Source of the DNA: Neomoorella mulderi
GTDB taxonomy: Bacteria; Bacillota; DSM-521; Neomoorellales; Neomoorellaceae
Assembly: GCA_011375465.1 (NCBI GenBank)
Contig: DRZV01000103.1
Location: forward strand, 1 to 22,758
Direction of reading: 5' to 3'
DNA: 22,758 bases
This document shows positions 15,752-22,758 of the stretch, in pieces; position 1 is the stretch's first letter; every line of letters starts with the position of its first letter. The notes beneath the pieces were generated by a model that saw nothing but the letters and a program-made list of their open reading frames with translations, was not told the origin of the DNA and made no database searches. The position numbers and the translations under genes were made by a program.

Positions 15752-16756
15752 ATGGCCTGCCGCATGGCTATAAACGGTTTCGGGCGTATAGGCCGCCTGA
15801 TACTGAGGGCTGCCCTGCAGAATCCTGAGGTGGAAGTGGTGGCCATCAACGATCTAACCGACGCCAAGACCAACGCCCATCTGTTCAAGTACGATTCGGT
15901 TCACGGGCGCTATCCGGGGCAGGTGGAGGCCAAGGACGACAGCCTCTTGGTGGAGGGCAGGGAAATCAAGGTTTTTGCCGAAAAGGATCCGGCCCAGCTT
16001 CCCTGGAAGGAATTAGGAGTAGAGGTGGTGGCCGAAGCTACTGGGGTCTTCACCGATGGGGAAAAGGCCTCTGCCCACCTAAAGGCTGGGGCCAAAAAGG
16101 TGATCATAACCGCACCTGCCAGGAACGAGGATATAACCATGGTCATGGGGGTTAACCATCAAAAGTATGATCCCCAGAGGCACCACATCATTTCCAACGG
16201 TTCCTGCACCACCAACTGCCTGGCCCCTATGGTCAAAGTGCTCCATGACAACTTCGGGATCCGCCGGGGTCTTATGACCACGGTGCACTCCTACACCAAC
16301 GACCAGAGGGTCCTGGATCTGGCCCACCGGGATCTCCGCCGGGCCAGGGCAGCTGCCCTCTCCATCATACCCACCACCACGGGAGCGGCCAGGGCCATAG
16401 GGAAGGTTATCCCGGAACTGAACGGCAAGCTTAACGGTTTTGCCCTGCGGGTACCTACCCCCAACGTATCTATTACCGATCTGGTGGTGGAGTTGGAAAA
16501 ACCCGCCAGTGTGGAGAGCATCAATGCTGCCTTTGCTGCCGCCGCCGCCGGCCCCCTGAAGGGGATTCTGGCCTATTGCGAAGAACCCCTGGTTTCCAGG
16601 GATTTTAACGGCGACCCCCATTCGGCCATCTTCGACGCCCTTTCCACCATGGTCATCGAGTCCATGGCCAAGGTGGTGGCCTGGTATGACAACGAGTGGG
16701 CCTACTCCCTGCGGGTTGTGGATCTGGCCTGCTACATCTATTCCCGGGGTCTGTAG
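15752..16756 (+). CDS. gap: Glyceraldehyde-3-phosphate dehydrogenase, type I
   Basis: 334 residues, full length. The NAD-binding start is INGFGRIGRLILRAAL, with AINDLTD supplying the aspartate that selects NAD over NADP. The catalytic cysteine is C152 in SNGSCTTNC and its partner histidine is H179 in TVHSYTND; the substrate block PTTTGAARAIGKVIPELNGK and the C-terminal WYDNEWAYS are intact. It converts glyceraldehyde-3-phosphate to 1,3-bisphosphoglycerate, reversibly, in the cytoplasm. AGGAGG at 15738-15743 is 8 bases before the ATG. It is the first gene of the lower glycolysis/gluconeogenesis operon and is followed after 11 bases by pgk. Confidence 0.97.
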   Translation: MACRMAINGFGRIGRLILRAALQNPEVEVVAINDLTDAKTNAHLFKYDSVHGRYPGQVEAKDDSLLVEGREIKVFAEKDPAQLPWKELGVEVVAEATGVFTDGEKASAHLKAGAKKVIITAPARNEDITMVMGVNHQKYDPQRHHIISNGSCTTNCLAPMVKVLHDNFGIRRGLMTTVHSYTNDQRVLDLAHRDLRRARAAALSIIPTTTGAARAIGKVIPELNGKLNGFALRVPTPNVSITDLVVELEKPASVESINAAFAAAAAGPLKGILAYCEEPLVSRDFNGDPHSAIFDALSTMVIESMAKVVAWYDNEWAYSLRVVDLACYIYSRGL

Positions 16757-16767
16757 GGGGTGCAACC

Positions 16768-17961
16768 ATGGCCAAGTTGAGCATCAGAGACGTGGACGTA
16801 AAGGGAAAGAGAGTCCTGGTCAGGGTGGATTTCAACGTTCCCCTGGAGGGCGGTCAGGTGGCGGATAACACCCGCATAAGGGCAGCCCTGCCCACCATAC
16901 GCTATCTGGTGGATCAGGGGGCCAAGGTCATCCTCATGTCCCATTTGGGGCGGCCTAAGGGTAAGGTTCAAGAAGATCTGCGCCTCACCCCCGTAGCCCG
17001 GGAATTGGAAAGGCTTCTGGGCCAGCCTGTGCACAAAGTGGACGATTGCATCGGACCGGAGGTGGAGAGGGCGGTGGCTGCCCTGCAGCCCGGAGAAGTC
17101 CTGCTGCTGGAAAACCTCCGCTTCCACCCTGAAGAAGAAAAGAACGATCCGGAGTTTGCCCGCAAGCTGGCTTCTCTGGGGGATATCTATGTGAACGACG
17201 CTTTTGGAACTGCCCATAGGGCCCATGCCTCCACTGCCGGTATCGCCCAATACCTGCCCGCAGTGGCGGGATTTCTGATGGAAAAGGAAATAGACATATT
17301 GAGCCGGATACTCTCCCAGCCCGAAAGGCCCTTCGCTGCGGTTTTAGGTGGAGCCAAGGTCTCGGATAAAATAGGGGTGATACGAAATCTCCTGGAAAAG
17401 GTGGACCGGCTGCTTCTAGGAGGGGGGATGGCCAACACCTTTCTCCTGGCCCAGGGATTTGCCCTGGGCAATTCCCTGGTGGAAGAGGATAAGCTGCCCT
17501 TGGCCAAGGAGCTTCTGGAGCAGGCCCGGGACAGAGGGGTGGAGGTATTCCTTCCCCTGGATCTGGTGGTGGCTCCGGAGATAAAAGAAGAAGCCCCCCG
17601 AAAGGTGGTCTCCGTAGAGGAAGGGGTTCCAGAAGGGTGGATGGCCCTGGATATAGGTCCCAGGACAGCCCAGAAGTATGGGGAGATCATACGCCAGTGC
17701 CGCACCGTGCTCTGGAATGGCCCCATGGGGGTTTTCGAAGTTCCGGCCATCAGCGAGGGCACCCGGGCAGTGGCCCAGGCCCTGGCTGAGGTGACCGGGG
17801 TGACAGTGGTGTGAGGAGGGGACACGGTAGCGGCGGTGGAAAAATGGGATCTGGCCTCAAAGCTGACCCACGTATCCACCGGAGGAGGGGCCACCTTGGA
17901 GTTTCTCGAGGGCAAGGAGCTCCCCGGGGTAAAGGTCCTGCGGGATAAGGAGGGAGCCTGA
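16768..17961 (+). CDS. pgk: Phosphoglycerate kinase, interrupted by an in-frame TGA at 17812-17814
   Basis: Reading through the TGA gives 397 residues, the normal size. Motifs in order: RVDFNVPLEGG (R19, D21, N23), LMSHLGRPKG, VNDAFGTAHRAHAS, LGGAKVSDKIGV, LLLGGGMANTF, DIGPRTAQKYGE, TVLWNGPMGVFE, then GVTVV, the TGA (codon 349), GGDTVAAVEKWDL, HVSTGGGATLEFLEG and LPGVKVL. The enzyme transfers phosphate between 1,3-bisphosphoglycerate and ADP and is the only ATP-making step in this operon. The TGA replaces the first glycine of the nucleotide-binding GGGD loop. A product stopped there would lack 49 residues, including C-terminal elements that complete the fold, and should be inactive. The gene then ends at another TGA (17959-17961), one base before tpiA. 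All sequence after the internal TGA keeps normal codon use and conservation. Confidence 0.95.
17812..17814 (+). other. In-frame TGA codon within pgk
   Basis: It stands between GTG (valine) and GGA GGG GAC (Gly-Gly-Asp), where the PGK family has an almost unchanging Gly-Gly-Gly-Asp. The expected codon is GGA, one G-to-T change away. The base after TGA is G, the same as after the uvrC and rapZ terminal TGA codons, so the following base does not separate this one from real stops. The GGAGGGG just after it resembles a ribosome binding sequence, but it is explained by the two glycine codons, and the nearest GTG (17836) is 14 bases away. Confidence 0.93.
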
Positions 17962-17962
17962 T

Positions 17963-18730
17963 TTGACCTGTTTCCGCTATCTGATTGCGGGCAACTGGAA
18001 AATGCATGGTACCCTATCCCAAACCAGGGAATATCTAGATACCCTGAAAAAGCTATTGGGGGAAGACCCGGGGGCAGAGGTGGTGGTCTGTCCCCCTTTT
18101 ACCCTTTTGGCCGAAGCCGTATCCCTCACCCGGGGGAGCCCCATCCACGTGGGAGCCCAAGACATGTTTTGGGAAGACTGGGGGCCTTACACCGGGGAAG
18201 TATCGGCGCCCATGCTCAAGGATCTGGGCTGCCGTTATGTAATCGTGGGCCACTCCGAAAGGAGGCAGCTTTTCGGGGAAAAAGATAGGGAAGTGCGGGA
18301 AAAAGTGAAGGCAGCCCTTAAAAATGACCTTATCCCCATCGTCTGTGTGGGCGAAACCCTGGAACAGAGGGAGCAGGGCCTGACGGAAAGGGTGGTATAC
18401 CAACAATTGGAAGGGAGCCTGGAGGGATTAGAGGGGGAAGAGGTGCAGAGAATAATAGTAGCCTACGAGCCGGTCTGGGCTATAGGCACGGGGCGCAATG
18501 CAGAGCCAGGAGATGCCCAGGAGGTGGCTGCCTTTATAAAAAAAGAACTACAAGCCATGTATGGGGAAAGAGCCCTGGGGATTTCCCTCCTCTATGGGGG
18601 CAGCGTGAAACCCGAGAACATAGAGTCTTACCTGGAGCAGCCCGATATCCAGGGGGCCTTGGTGGGGGGAGCCAGCCTAGACCCCCATGCCTTTGCTTCC
18701 ATAATAAAAATTGCCAGCAAGAGGGGATAG
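17963..18730 (+). CDS. tpiA: Triosephosphate isomerase
   Basis: 255 residues, a full TIM barrel. The substrate lysine is K13 in AGNWKMHG, the catalytic histidine H97 in VIVGHSERR, and the base glutamate E169 in AYEPVWAIGTG; the phosphate-binding LYGGSVKPENI and ALVGGASLDPHAF complete the site. It interconverts dihydroxyacetone phosphate and glyceraldehyde-3-phosphate. The start is TTG, one base after the pgk terminal stop, with AAGGAGG at 17948-17954 lying 8 bases upstream. It ends in TAG and gpmI begins 3 bases later. Confidence 0.97.
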   Translation: MTCFRYLIAGNWKMHGTLSQTREYLDTLKKLLGEDPGAEVVVCPPFTLLAEAVSLTRGSPIHVGAQDMFWEDWGPYTGEVSAPMLKDLGCRYVIVGHSERRQLFGEKDREVREKVKAALKNDLIPIVCVGETLEQREQGLTERVVYQQLEGSLEGLEGEEVQRIIVAYEPVWAIGTGRNAEPGDAQEVAAFIKKELQAMYGERALGISLLYGGSVKPENIESYLEQPDIQGALVGGASLDPHAFASIIKIASKRG

Positions 18731-18733
18731 AAC

Positions 18734-20305
18734 TTGCCGGGCAAAAAGCCTTTAATGTTGGTGATCTTAGACGGATGGGGATTGGCACCCCCTGGGCCAG
18801 GGAATGCCATCTCCCAAGCCCGCCTGCCCAATTACAGATACCTTTTGGGCCGTTATCCCCACACCCAACTCCTGGCTGCAGGGAAGGCAGTGGGTTTGCC
18901 CGAAGGGCAGATGGGGAATTCCGAAGTCGGGCATCTCAACCTGGGGGCAGGCCGAATAGTTTACCAGGATCTCACCCGCATAAGCCAGGCCATCGAGACC
19001 GGCGAATTTTTCCATAACCCGGTTTTGTTAAAGGCCATGGAGGAGGCCAAGGCCAGGGGATCCATTCTGCACCTCATGGGCCTGGTCTCCGATGGAGGGG
19101 TCCACAGCCACCTGGAACACCTCCTGGCTTTGGTCCAGATGGCCCGGAAACAAGGGGTGGAACGGGTCTTCCTGCACGCCTTCTTGGACGGAAGGGACGT
19201 GCCGCCAGCCAGCGCGGCCACCTACCTGGAGAAAGTGGAAAGGGCTTTCCTCCAGATGGGCGTGGGCCAGTTGGCCAGCCTCATGGGCCGTTATTATGCC
19301 ATGGATCGGGATAAGCGATGGGACAGAACCGAGAAGGCCTACAGGGCTCTGGTGGCGGGAGAGGGGCATTTCTTCCCCTCTTGGCAGGCAGCCCTCGACT
19401 ATTTTTACAAAAAGGGCATAACCGACGAATTCGTGGAATCCACCCTCATAGCCCCAGGAGGGGCGCCGGTGGCGCTAGTGGGGAAGGGGGAGGTGGTGAT
19501 ATTCTTCAATTTCCGGGCTGACAGGGCCCGCCAGCTCACCTGGGCCTTCGTGGATCCCCGTTTTTCTTCCTTCGAGAGGCCTGGAGGGTATCTGGACCCC
19601 TATTTTGTCTGTTTTACCCAATACGATAAAGAGCTGGATCTGCCGGTAGCCTTTCCTCCCCAAAATTTGAAGAATGTGCTGGGGGAAGTGCTGGCCCATT
19701 ACGATAAGAGGCAGCTGCGGATAGCTGAAACGGAAAAATATGCCCATGTAACTTTTTTCTTCAACGGAGGCCGGGAGGATCCCTTTCCCGGAGAGGACCG
19801 GTTGCTCATACCTTCCCCCAAAGTGGCCACCTATGATCAAAAGCCGGAGATGAGCGCCCCAGAGGTGACCGAAGCGGTTCTGGAGAGGCTTACCCGCTAT
19901 GATTTTATACTGCTCAACTTCGCCAACCCGGATATGGTGGGGCACACAGGGAGCCTGCCTGCGGCCATAGCCGCGGTGGAGGCGGTGGACCGTTGCTTGG
20001 GGAAGATCGCGGCTGCCATGGAGGATCTGAAAGCCCCCATGGTAGTCACCGCCGACCACGGCAATGTGGAGGAGATGCTGGAGCCCGACGGCCAGCCCCA
20101 TACTGCGCATACCAGCAATCCTGTCTCCTTTATACTGGCCTACGAGCCTTTACGGTTCGCCTCTTTGAGATCGGGCATCTTGGCCGACGTGGCCCCCACG
20201 GTTTTAGATCTCATGGGTCTGCCTCAGCCGGAGGAGATGACGGGCAGAAGCTTAATACTAAAAGAAGGAGTGGAGGCCAGTGCTTATAAGCGACGTCTTC
20301 GCTAG
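18734..20305 (+). CDS. gpmI: 2,3-bisphosphoglycerate-independent phosphoglycerate mutase
   Basis: 523 residues, slightly longer than the usual 510. The alkaline-phosphatase-type metal site starts at LVILDGWGL; the phosphorylated serine is S63 in MGNSEVGHLNLGAG. VSDGGVHSHLEHLLAL, FLDGRDVPPASA, GRYYAMDRDKRWDR, FFNFRADRARQLT, YAHVTFFFNGG, NFANPDMVGHTG and VTADHGNVEEM supply the manganese and substrate contacts. It interconverts 3- and 2-phosphoglycerate. The start is TTG behind AGAGGGG (18720-18726). The 3' end overlaps eno by 26 bases, so the two are probably translationally coupled. Stop TAG. Confidence 0.97.
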   Translation: MPGKKPLMLVILDGWGLAPPGPGNAISQARLPNYRYLLGRYPHTQLLAAGKAVGLPEGQMGNSEVGHLNLGAGRIVYQDLTRISQAIETGEFFHNPVLLKAMEEAKARGSILHLMGLVSDGGVHSHLEHLLALVQMARKQGVERVFLHAFLDGRDVPPASAATYLEKVERAFLQMGVGQLASLMGRYYAMDRDKRWDRTEKAYRALVAGEGHFFPSWQAALDYFYKKGITDEFVESTLIAPGGAPVALVGKGEVVIFFNFRADRARQLTWAFVDPRFSSFERPGGYLDPYFVCFTQYDKELDLPVAFPPQNLKNVLGEVLAHYDKRQLRIAETEKYAHVTFFFNGGREDPFPGEDRLLIPSPKVATYDQKPEMSAPEVTEAVLERLTRYDFILLNFANPDMVGHTGSLPAAIAAVEAVDRCLGKIAAAMEDLKAPMVVTADHGNVEEMLEPDGQPHTAHTSNPVSFILAYEPLRFASLRSGILADVAPTVLDLMGLPQPEEMTGRSLILKEGVEASAYKRRLR

Positions 20306-21554
20306 GGAGATTTTGGATTCCCGCGGCAACCCCACCGTGGAAGTGGAGGTGATCTTGGAAGACGGTTGCTGGGGAAGGGCTGCGGTCCCCTCAGGGGCTT
20401 CCACCGGAACCCATGAGGCCCTGGAGCTGAGGGATAGGGACGAGAACCGTTATCACGGTTTGGGAGTTCTGGATGCGGTGAACAACGTGAACACCGTCAT
20501 AGCTCCGGAACTGGTGGGAATGAACGTCTTGAACCAGAGGGAGATAGACCTCCTTCTGATAGAGATGGACGGCACCCCCAATAAAGCCAGGCTGGGGGCC
20601 AACGCCATCCTGGGTGTGTCTTTGGCTGTGGCCCGGGCCGCTTCCCAGCACCTGGGGATCCCCCTTTACCGCTATGTGGGAGGAGTGAATGCCCATATTT
20701 TGCCCGTGCCCCTGCTGAATATATTGAACGGAGGCCGACATGCCGATAACAACCTGGACATCCAGGAGTTCATGATCATACCTGCGGGGGCAGAGGATTT
20801 CTCTTCCTCCTTGCGCATGGGGGCAGAGATATTCCACACCCTAAAGAAGGTCCTGAAGGAAAGGGGCCTGTCTTCAGGGGTGGGGGACGAAGGGGGGTTC
20901 GCTCCCCGGCTGGCCTCTAACCGGGAGGCCCTGGACCTGCTAATGGAGGCCATTGGCAAGGCTGGCTATCGGCCGGGGGAGGAGGTCTTCCTGGGCCTAG
21001 ATGCGGCTGCTTCGGAATTTTATCAGGAAGGCAAGTATGTCCTGGAGGCGGAGGATCTCACCCTGGACGGCAAGGGGATGGTGGAATACTGGGTGGAATT
21101 GGTGAAAAATTACCCCATCATCTCTCTGGAAGATCCCTTGGCAGAGGATGACTGGGAGAACTGGCGGGAGCTAACCCAGCGGCTGGGGGAAAAGGTCCAG
21201 CTGGTGGGGGACGACCTGTTTGCGACCAATGCGGAGAGGTTGAGGAAAGGCATTGAAATCCAGGCGGCCAATGCCATTTTGATCAAGGTCAATCAGATAG
21301 GCACCCTCAGCGAGACCCTGGATACCATAGAGCTGGCCAGGCGGGCAGGCTACAATATCATCATATCTCACCGCTCTGGAGAGACGGAGGACACCTTCAT
21401 CGCAGATCTGGCGGTGGGGGTGAATGCTGGTCAGATCAAGACCGGCGCCCCTTCCCGGAGCGAAAGGGTAGCCAAGTACAACCAACTTTTGAGGATAGAA
21501 GAGGAGCTGGACGTGGCTGCCCTCTTTGCCGGGTTAAGGGCTTTTAGACTTTAG
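20280..21554 (+). CDS. eno: Enolase
   Basis: 424 residues, the usual length. The N-terminus reads SDVFAREILDSRGNPTVEVE, followed by PSGASTGTHEALELRD, LGANAILGVSLAVARAA, NGGRHADNNLDIQEFM, GVGDEGGFAPRL, SLEDPLAEDDWENW, VGDDLFATN, the catalytic-lysine block AILIKVNQIGTLSET (K336) and SHRSGETEDTFIADLAVG. Enolase converts 2-phosphoglycerate to phosphoenolpyruvate and needs magnesium. GTG 20280 starts inside gpmI, with AAGGAG (20265-20270) 9 bases upstream. The stop TAG overlaps the end of the convergent hydrolase gene by 11 bases, and no rho-independent terminator is visible between them. Confidence 0.97.
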   Translation: MLISDVFAREILDSRGNPTVEVEVILEDGCWGRAAVPSGASTGTHEALELRDRDENRYHGLGVLDAVNNVNTVIAPELVGMNVLNQREIDLLLIEMDGTPNKARLGANAILGVSLAVARAASQHLGIPLYRYVGGVNAHILPVPLLNILNGGRHADNNLDIQEFMIIPAGAEDFSSSLRMGAEIFHTLKKVLKERGLSSGVGDEGGFAPRLASNREALDLLMEAIGKAGYRPGEEVFLGLDAAASEFYQEGKYVLEAEDLTLDGKGMVEYWVELVKNYPIISLEDPLAEDDWENWRELTQRLGEKVQLVGDDLFATNAERLRKGIEIQAANAILIKVNQIGTLSETLDTIELARRAGYNIIISHRSGETEDTFIADLAVGVNAGQIKTGAPSRSERVAKYNQLLRIEEELDVAALFAGLRAFRL

Positions 21555-22422
21555 AAAAGCACATCTTCCCCCTTTCCAGGGCAAAGCCCACCTCCCCCTT
21601 ATCCACCAGAAAACTCAAGAAGGCCCCCAGGCTGGAGTGATAGAGCAGGTACTGAGTGGCTTCCCGGGTTATGCCCAGAGCTGACAGCAGTTCCTCCCGG
21701 GTTAAGGGTTGCTCCTTCAGCAGGGCCAGCAGCTTTTCCATGATAAATTCTATCTGGTCTCGATTGGCTTTGACGAGGTCCTTACAGGGCAAAGACCAGC
21801 TACCGTGGGACGGGACTATAACCTGGGGCGAAAGGGATTCTATTGATTTTAAGGTCTCCAGCTGGGCTGACAAGTTCTGCACCAGGGGCAAGGGATAGCT
21901 CTTGAAGAACTGGGGGTGGATTAGGGCGTCCCCGCAGAAGAGAACTCCCTCCGGGGTCAAAAAAGCGGTGTGGCCCAAAGTGTGGCCGGGGGTTTTTAAA
22001 ACCTCCAGGGGATATCTAAAATTTCCTGGAACGAGGGGGGACAGCTTTTCTTCCTCCAGCCGAGGGGGGAGGAGTACGGGGACCTGCAGCTGGGCAAAGG
22101 GATGGGCCCCATAGAGCACATAGAGCCACAAGAGGGGATTGGACATGAAGGGCCTTTCCTCCGGAGGGGCATATATCTCCATCTCAGGATAGAGCTCCTG
22201 AAGGCGGCCATGGGCTCCGAAATGATCCCCGTGGGCGTGGGTGGTCAGCAGGGCCAGGGGCTTCCATCCCTTTGCTTCCAGGCACCTTCTGATGCGCAGG
22301 GCCATCCCCTCCTGCAGGCCGGTGTCTATGAGGATACAGTCACGCTCCCCTATTCTGAACACACCTACGTTGGTGCCTCCGGGGATGACGTAGGTCCGGT
22401 TGTCTACGGAGATCAGTTCCAT
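21544..22422 (-). CDS. Metallo-beta-lactamase-fold hydrolase
   Basis: 292 residues. The dinuclear metal site is complete: THAHGDH (H62, H64, D66, H67), TPGHTLGH (H147), CGDALI (D165) and PSHG (H206). The C-terminal 80 residues, after the metallo domain, look helical and end in a winged-helix-like stretch (LTREELLSALGITREATQYL). Many glyoxalase II-like or generic thioester hydrolases have this build; the substrate cannot be predicted. The ATG at 22422 was chosen because GGAGGAGGGG lies just upstream on this strand; an upstream ATG (22512) would add a 30-residue tail with no family support. It converges on eno, overlapping it by 11 bases, and diverges from secG. Stop TAA. Confidence 0.9.
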   Translation of the reverse strand: MELISVDNRTYVIPGGTNVGVFRIGERDCILIDTGLQEGMALRIRRCLEAKGWKPLALLTTHAHGDHFGAHGRLQELYPEMEIYAPPEERPFMSNPLLWLYVLYGAHPFAQLQVPVLLPPRLEEEKLSPLVPGNFRYPLEVLKTPGHTLGHTAFLTPEGVLFCGDALIHPQFFKSYPLPLVQNLSAQLETLKSIESLSPQVIVPSHGSWSLPCKDLVKANRDQIEFIMEKLLALLKEQPLTREELLSALGITREATQYLLYHSSLGAFLSFLVDKGEVGFALERGKMCFSKV

Positions 22423-22472
22423 GTAAAACCCCTCCTCCAGGTATTTTATCAAAAAGTTGGGGAAAACCCGGG

Positions 22473-22500
22473 TTGCGGACGCTGATTTTTTTGCTAAGAT
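22473..22500 (+). promoter_or_regulatory. Possible secG promoter
   Basis: TTGCGG (22473-22478) and TAAGAT (22495-22500) are separated by 16 bases, in the 110-base gap between the divergent hydrolase gene and secG. They match the -35 and -10 consensus only moderately (3 and 4 of 6). RNA would start near 22507, just ahead of the AGGGGGTG ribosome binding site. Confidence 0.4.
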
Positions 22501-22532
22501 GAATGAGTGCACCTTTAGGGGGTGAAACGTTC

Positions 22533-22758
22533 ATGTTGTGGACCCTAATTCTGATCCTGGACATTATAGTGGCTCTGGGGCTGATTGCGGCCATCCTCCT
22601 GCAATCGGGCCGCAGCGCCGGGGTTTCGGGAGTGATAGGGGGAGGGGCAGAGGCCCTCTTCGGCAAGAAGAGGGGGCTGGATGAGTTCCTCCTCAAGGTC
22701 ACGGTGGTTTTGGGTGCCCTTTTCATGATCCTAACCTTGCTCTTATCGGTAATCCAGC
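22533..22758 (+). CDS. secG: Preprotein translocase subunit SecG (runs past right edge)
   Basis: The first 75 residues of SecG are present. The protein begins with one membrane segment (TLILILDIIVALGLIAAILL), then the conserved cytoplasmic loop QSGRSAGVSGVIGGGAEALF followed by GKKRGLDEFL, and a second membrane segment. SecG is a small inner-membrane partner of SecY and SecE that helps SecA-driven protein export. ATG 22533 is preceded by AGGGGGTG (22517-22524) with 8 bases between. Location next to eno is common in Firmicutes. Only the last few residues are likely to be missing. Confidence 0.94.
   Translation, partial: MLWTLILILDIIVALGLIAAILLQSGRSAGVSGVIGGGAEALFGKKRGLDEFLLKVTVVLGALFMILTLLLSVIQ

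Noticed and set aside
17815..17961. A separate small gene after the pgk TGA (split PGK)
   Set aside because: The GGAGGGG there is explained by two glycine codons of the GGGD loop, and the nearest GTG is 14 bases away. A 41-residue fragment is not a known separate PGK subunit.
22423..22532. Riboswitch or small RNA in the hydrolase-secG gap
   Set aside because: The gap is only 110 bases, with a modest promoter and two ribosome binding sites; no conserved RNA fold was recognised.

Overview
The window is a compact, gene-dense, G+C-rich stretch (high fifties by eye). It looks like it comes from an anaerobic, probably thermophilic clostridial Firmicute of the Moorella/Peptococcaceae type. That placement is inferred from gene order (rapZ-yvcK-whiA beside a gap-pgk-tpiA-gpmI-eno operon and secG), Gram-positive ribosome binding sites, a YvcK with an N-terminal membrane anchor, and frequent ATA and AGG codons. 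No insertion sequence, prophage, CRISPR array, tRNA or rRNA was seen, and no stretch longer than 300 bases lacks a gene.

Layout, left to right. Positions 1-3705 hold the 3' end of uvrB and a large fusion of an endonuclease Q-type PHP nuclease with a UvrD-type helicase. Positions 3744-7042 hold a CofE-like protein, a PspC-domain gene, an M23-like protein and a membrane iron-sulfur (NapH-like) protein; the PspC and NapH-like genes are broken by short indels. Positions 7058-11852 hold uvrA and uvrC behind an extended -10 promoter. Positions 11779-15685 hold the overlapping set HAD phosphatase-rapZ-yvcK-whiA. Positions 15682-21554 hold the lower glycolysis/gluconeogenesis operon behind a strong promoter. 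A convergent metallo-beta-lactamase-fold hydrolase and the divergent start of secG close the window.

Functionally there are two blocks. One is DNA repair: nucleotide excision repair (UvrA, UvrB, UvrC) plus a probable deaminated-base repair nuclease/helicase. The other is central carbon metabolism (Gap, Pgk, Tpi, Gpm, Eno) next to the regulators RapZ, YvcK and WhiA.

The main surprise is a pair of in-frame TGA codons inside otherwise intact, well-conserved genes: uvrA (8077-8079) and pgk (17812-17814). In both, homologues normally carry glycine, and the codon is one base from GGA. TAG is the commonest stop in the window (10 of 18), and TGA ends only four genes, all at overlapping or abutting gene junctions. 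This could mean UGA read as sense (glycine is the obvious candidate), efficient readthrough, recent nonsense mutation, or assembly error. Universal UGA reassignment fits poorly with the ends of uvrC, rapZ and pgk. A cluster of homopolymer indels at 4.8-6.36 kb shows that at least part of the window carries either decay or sequence error.
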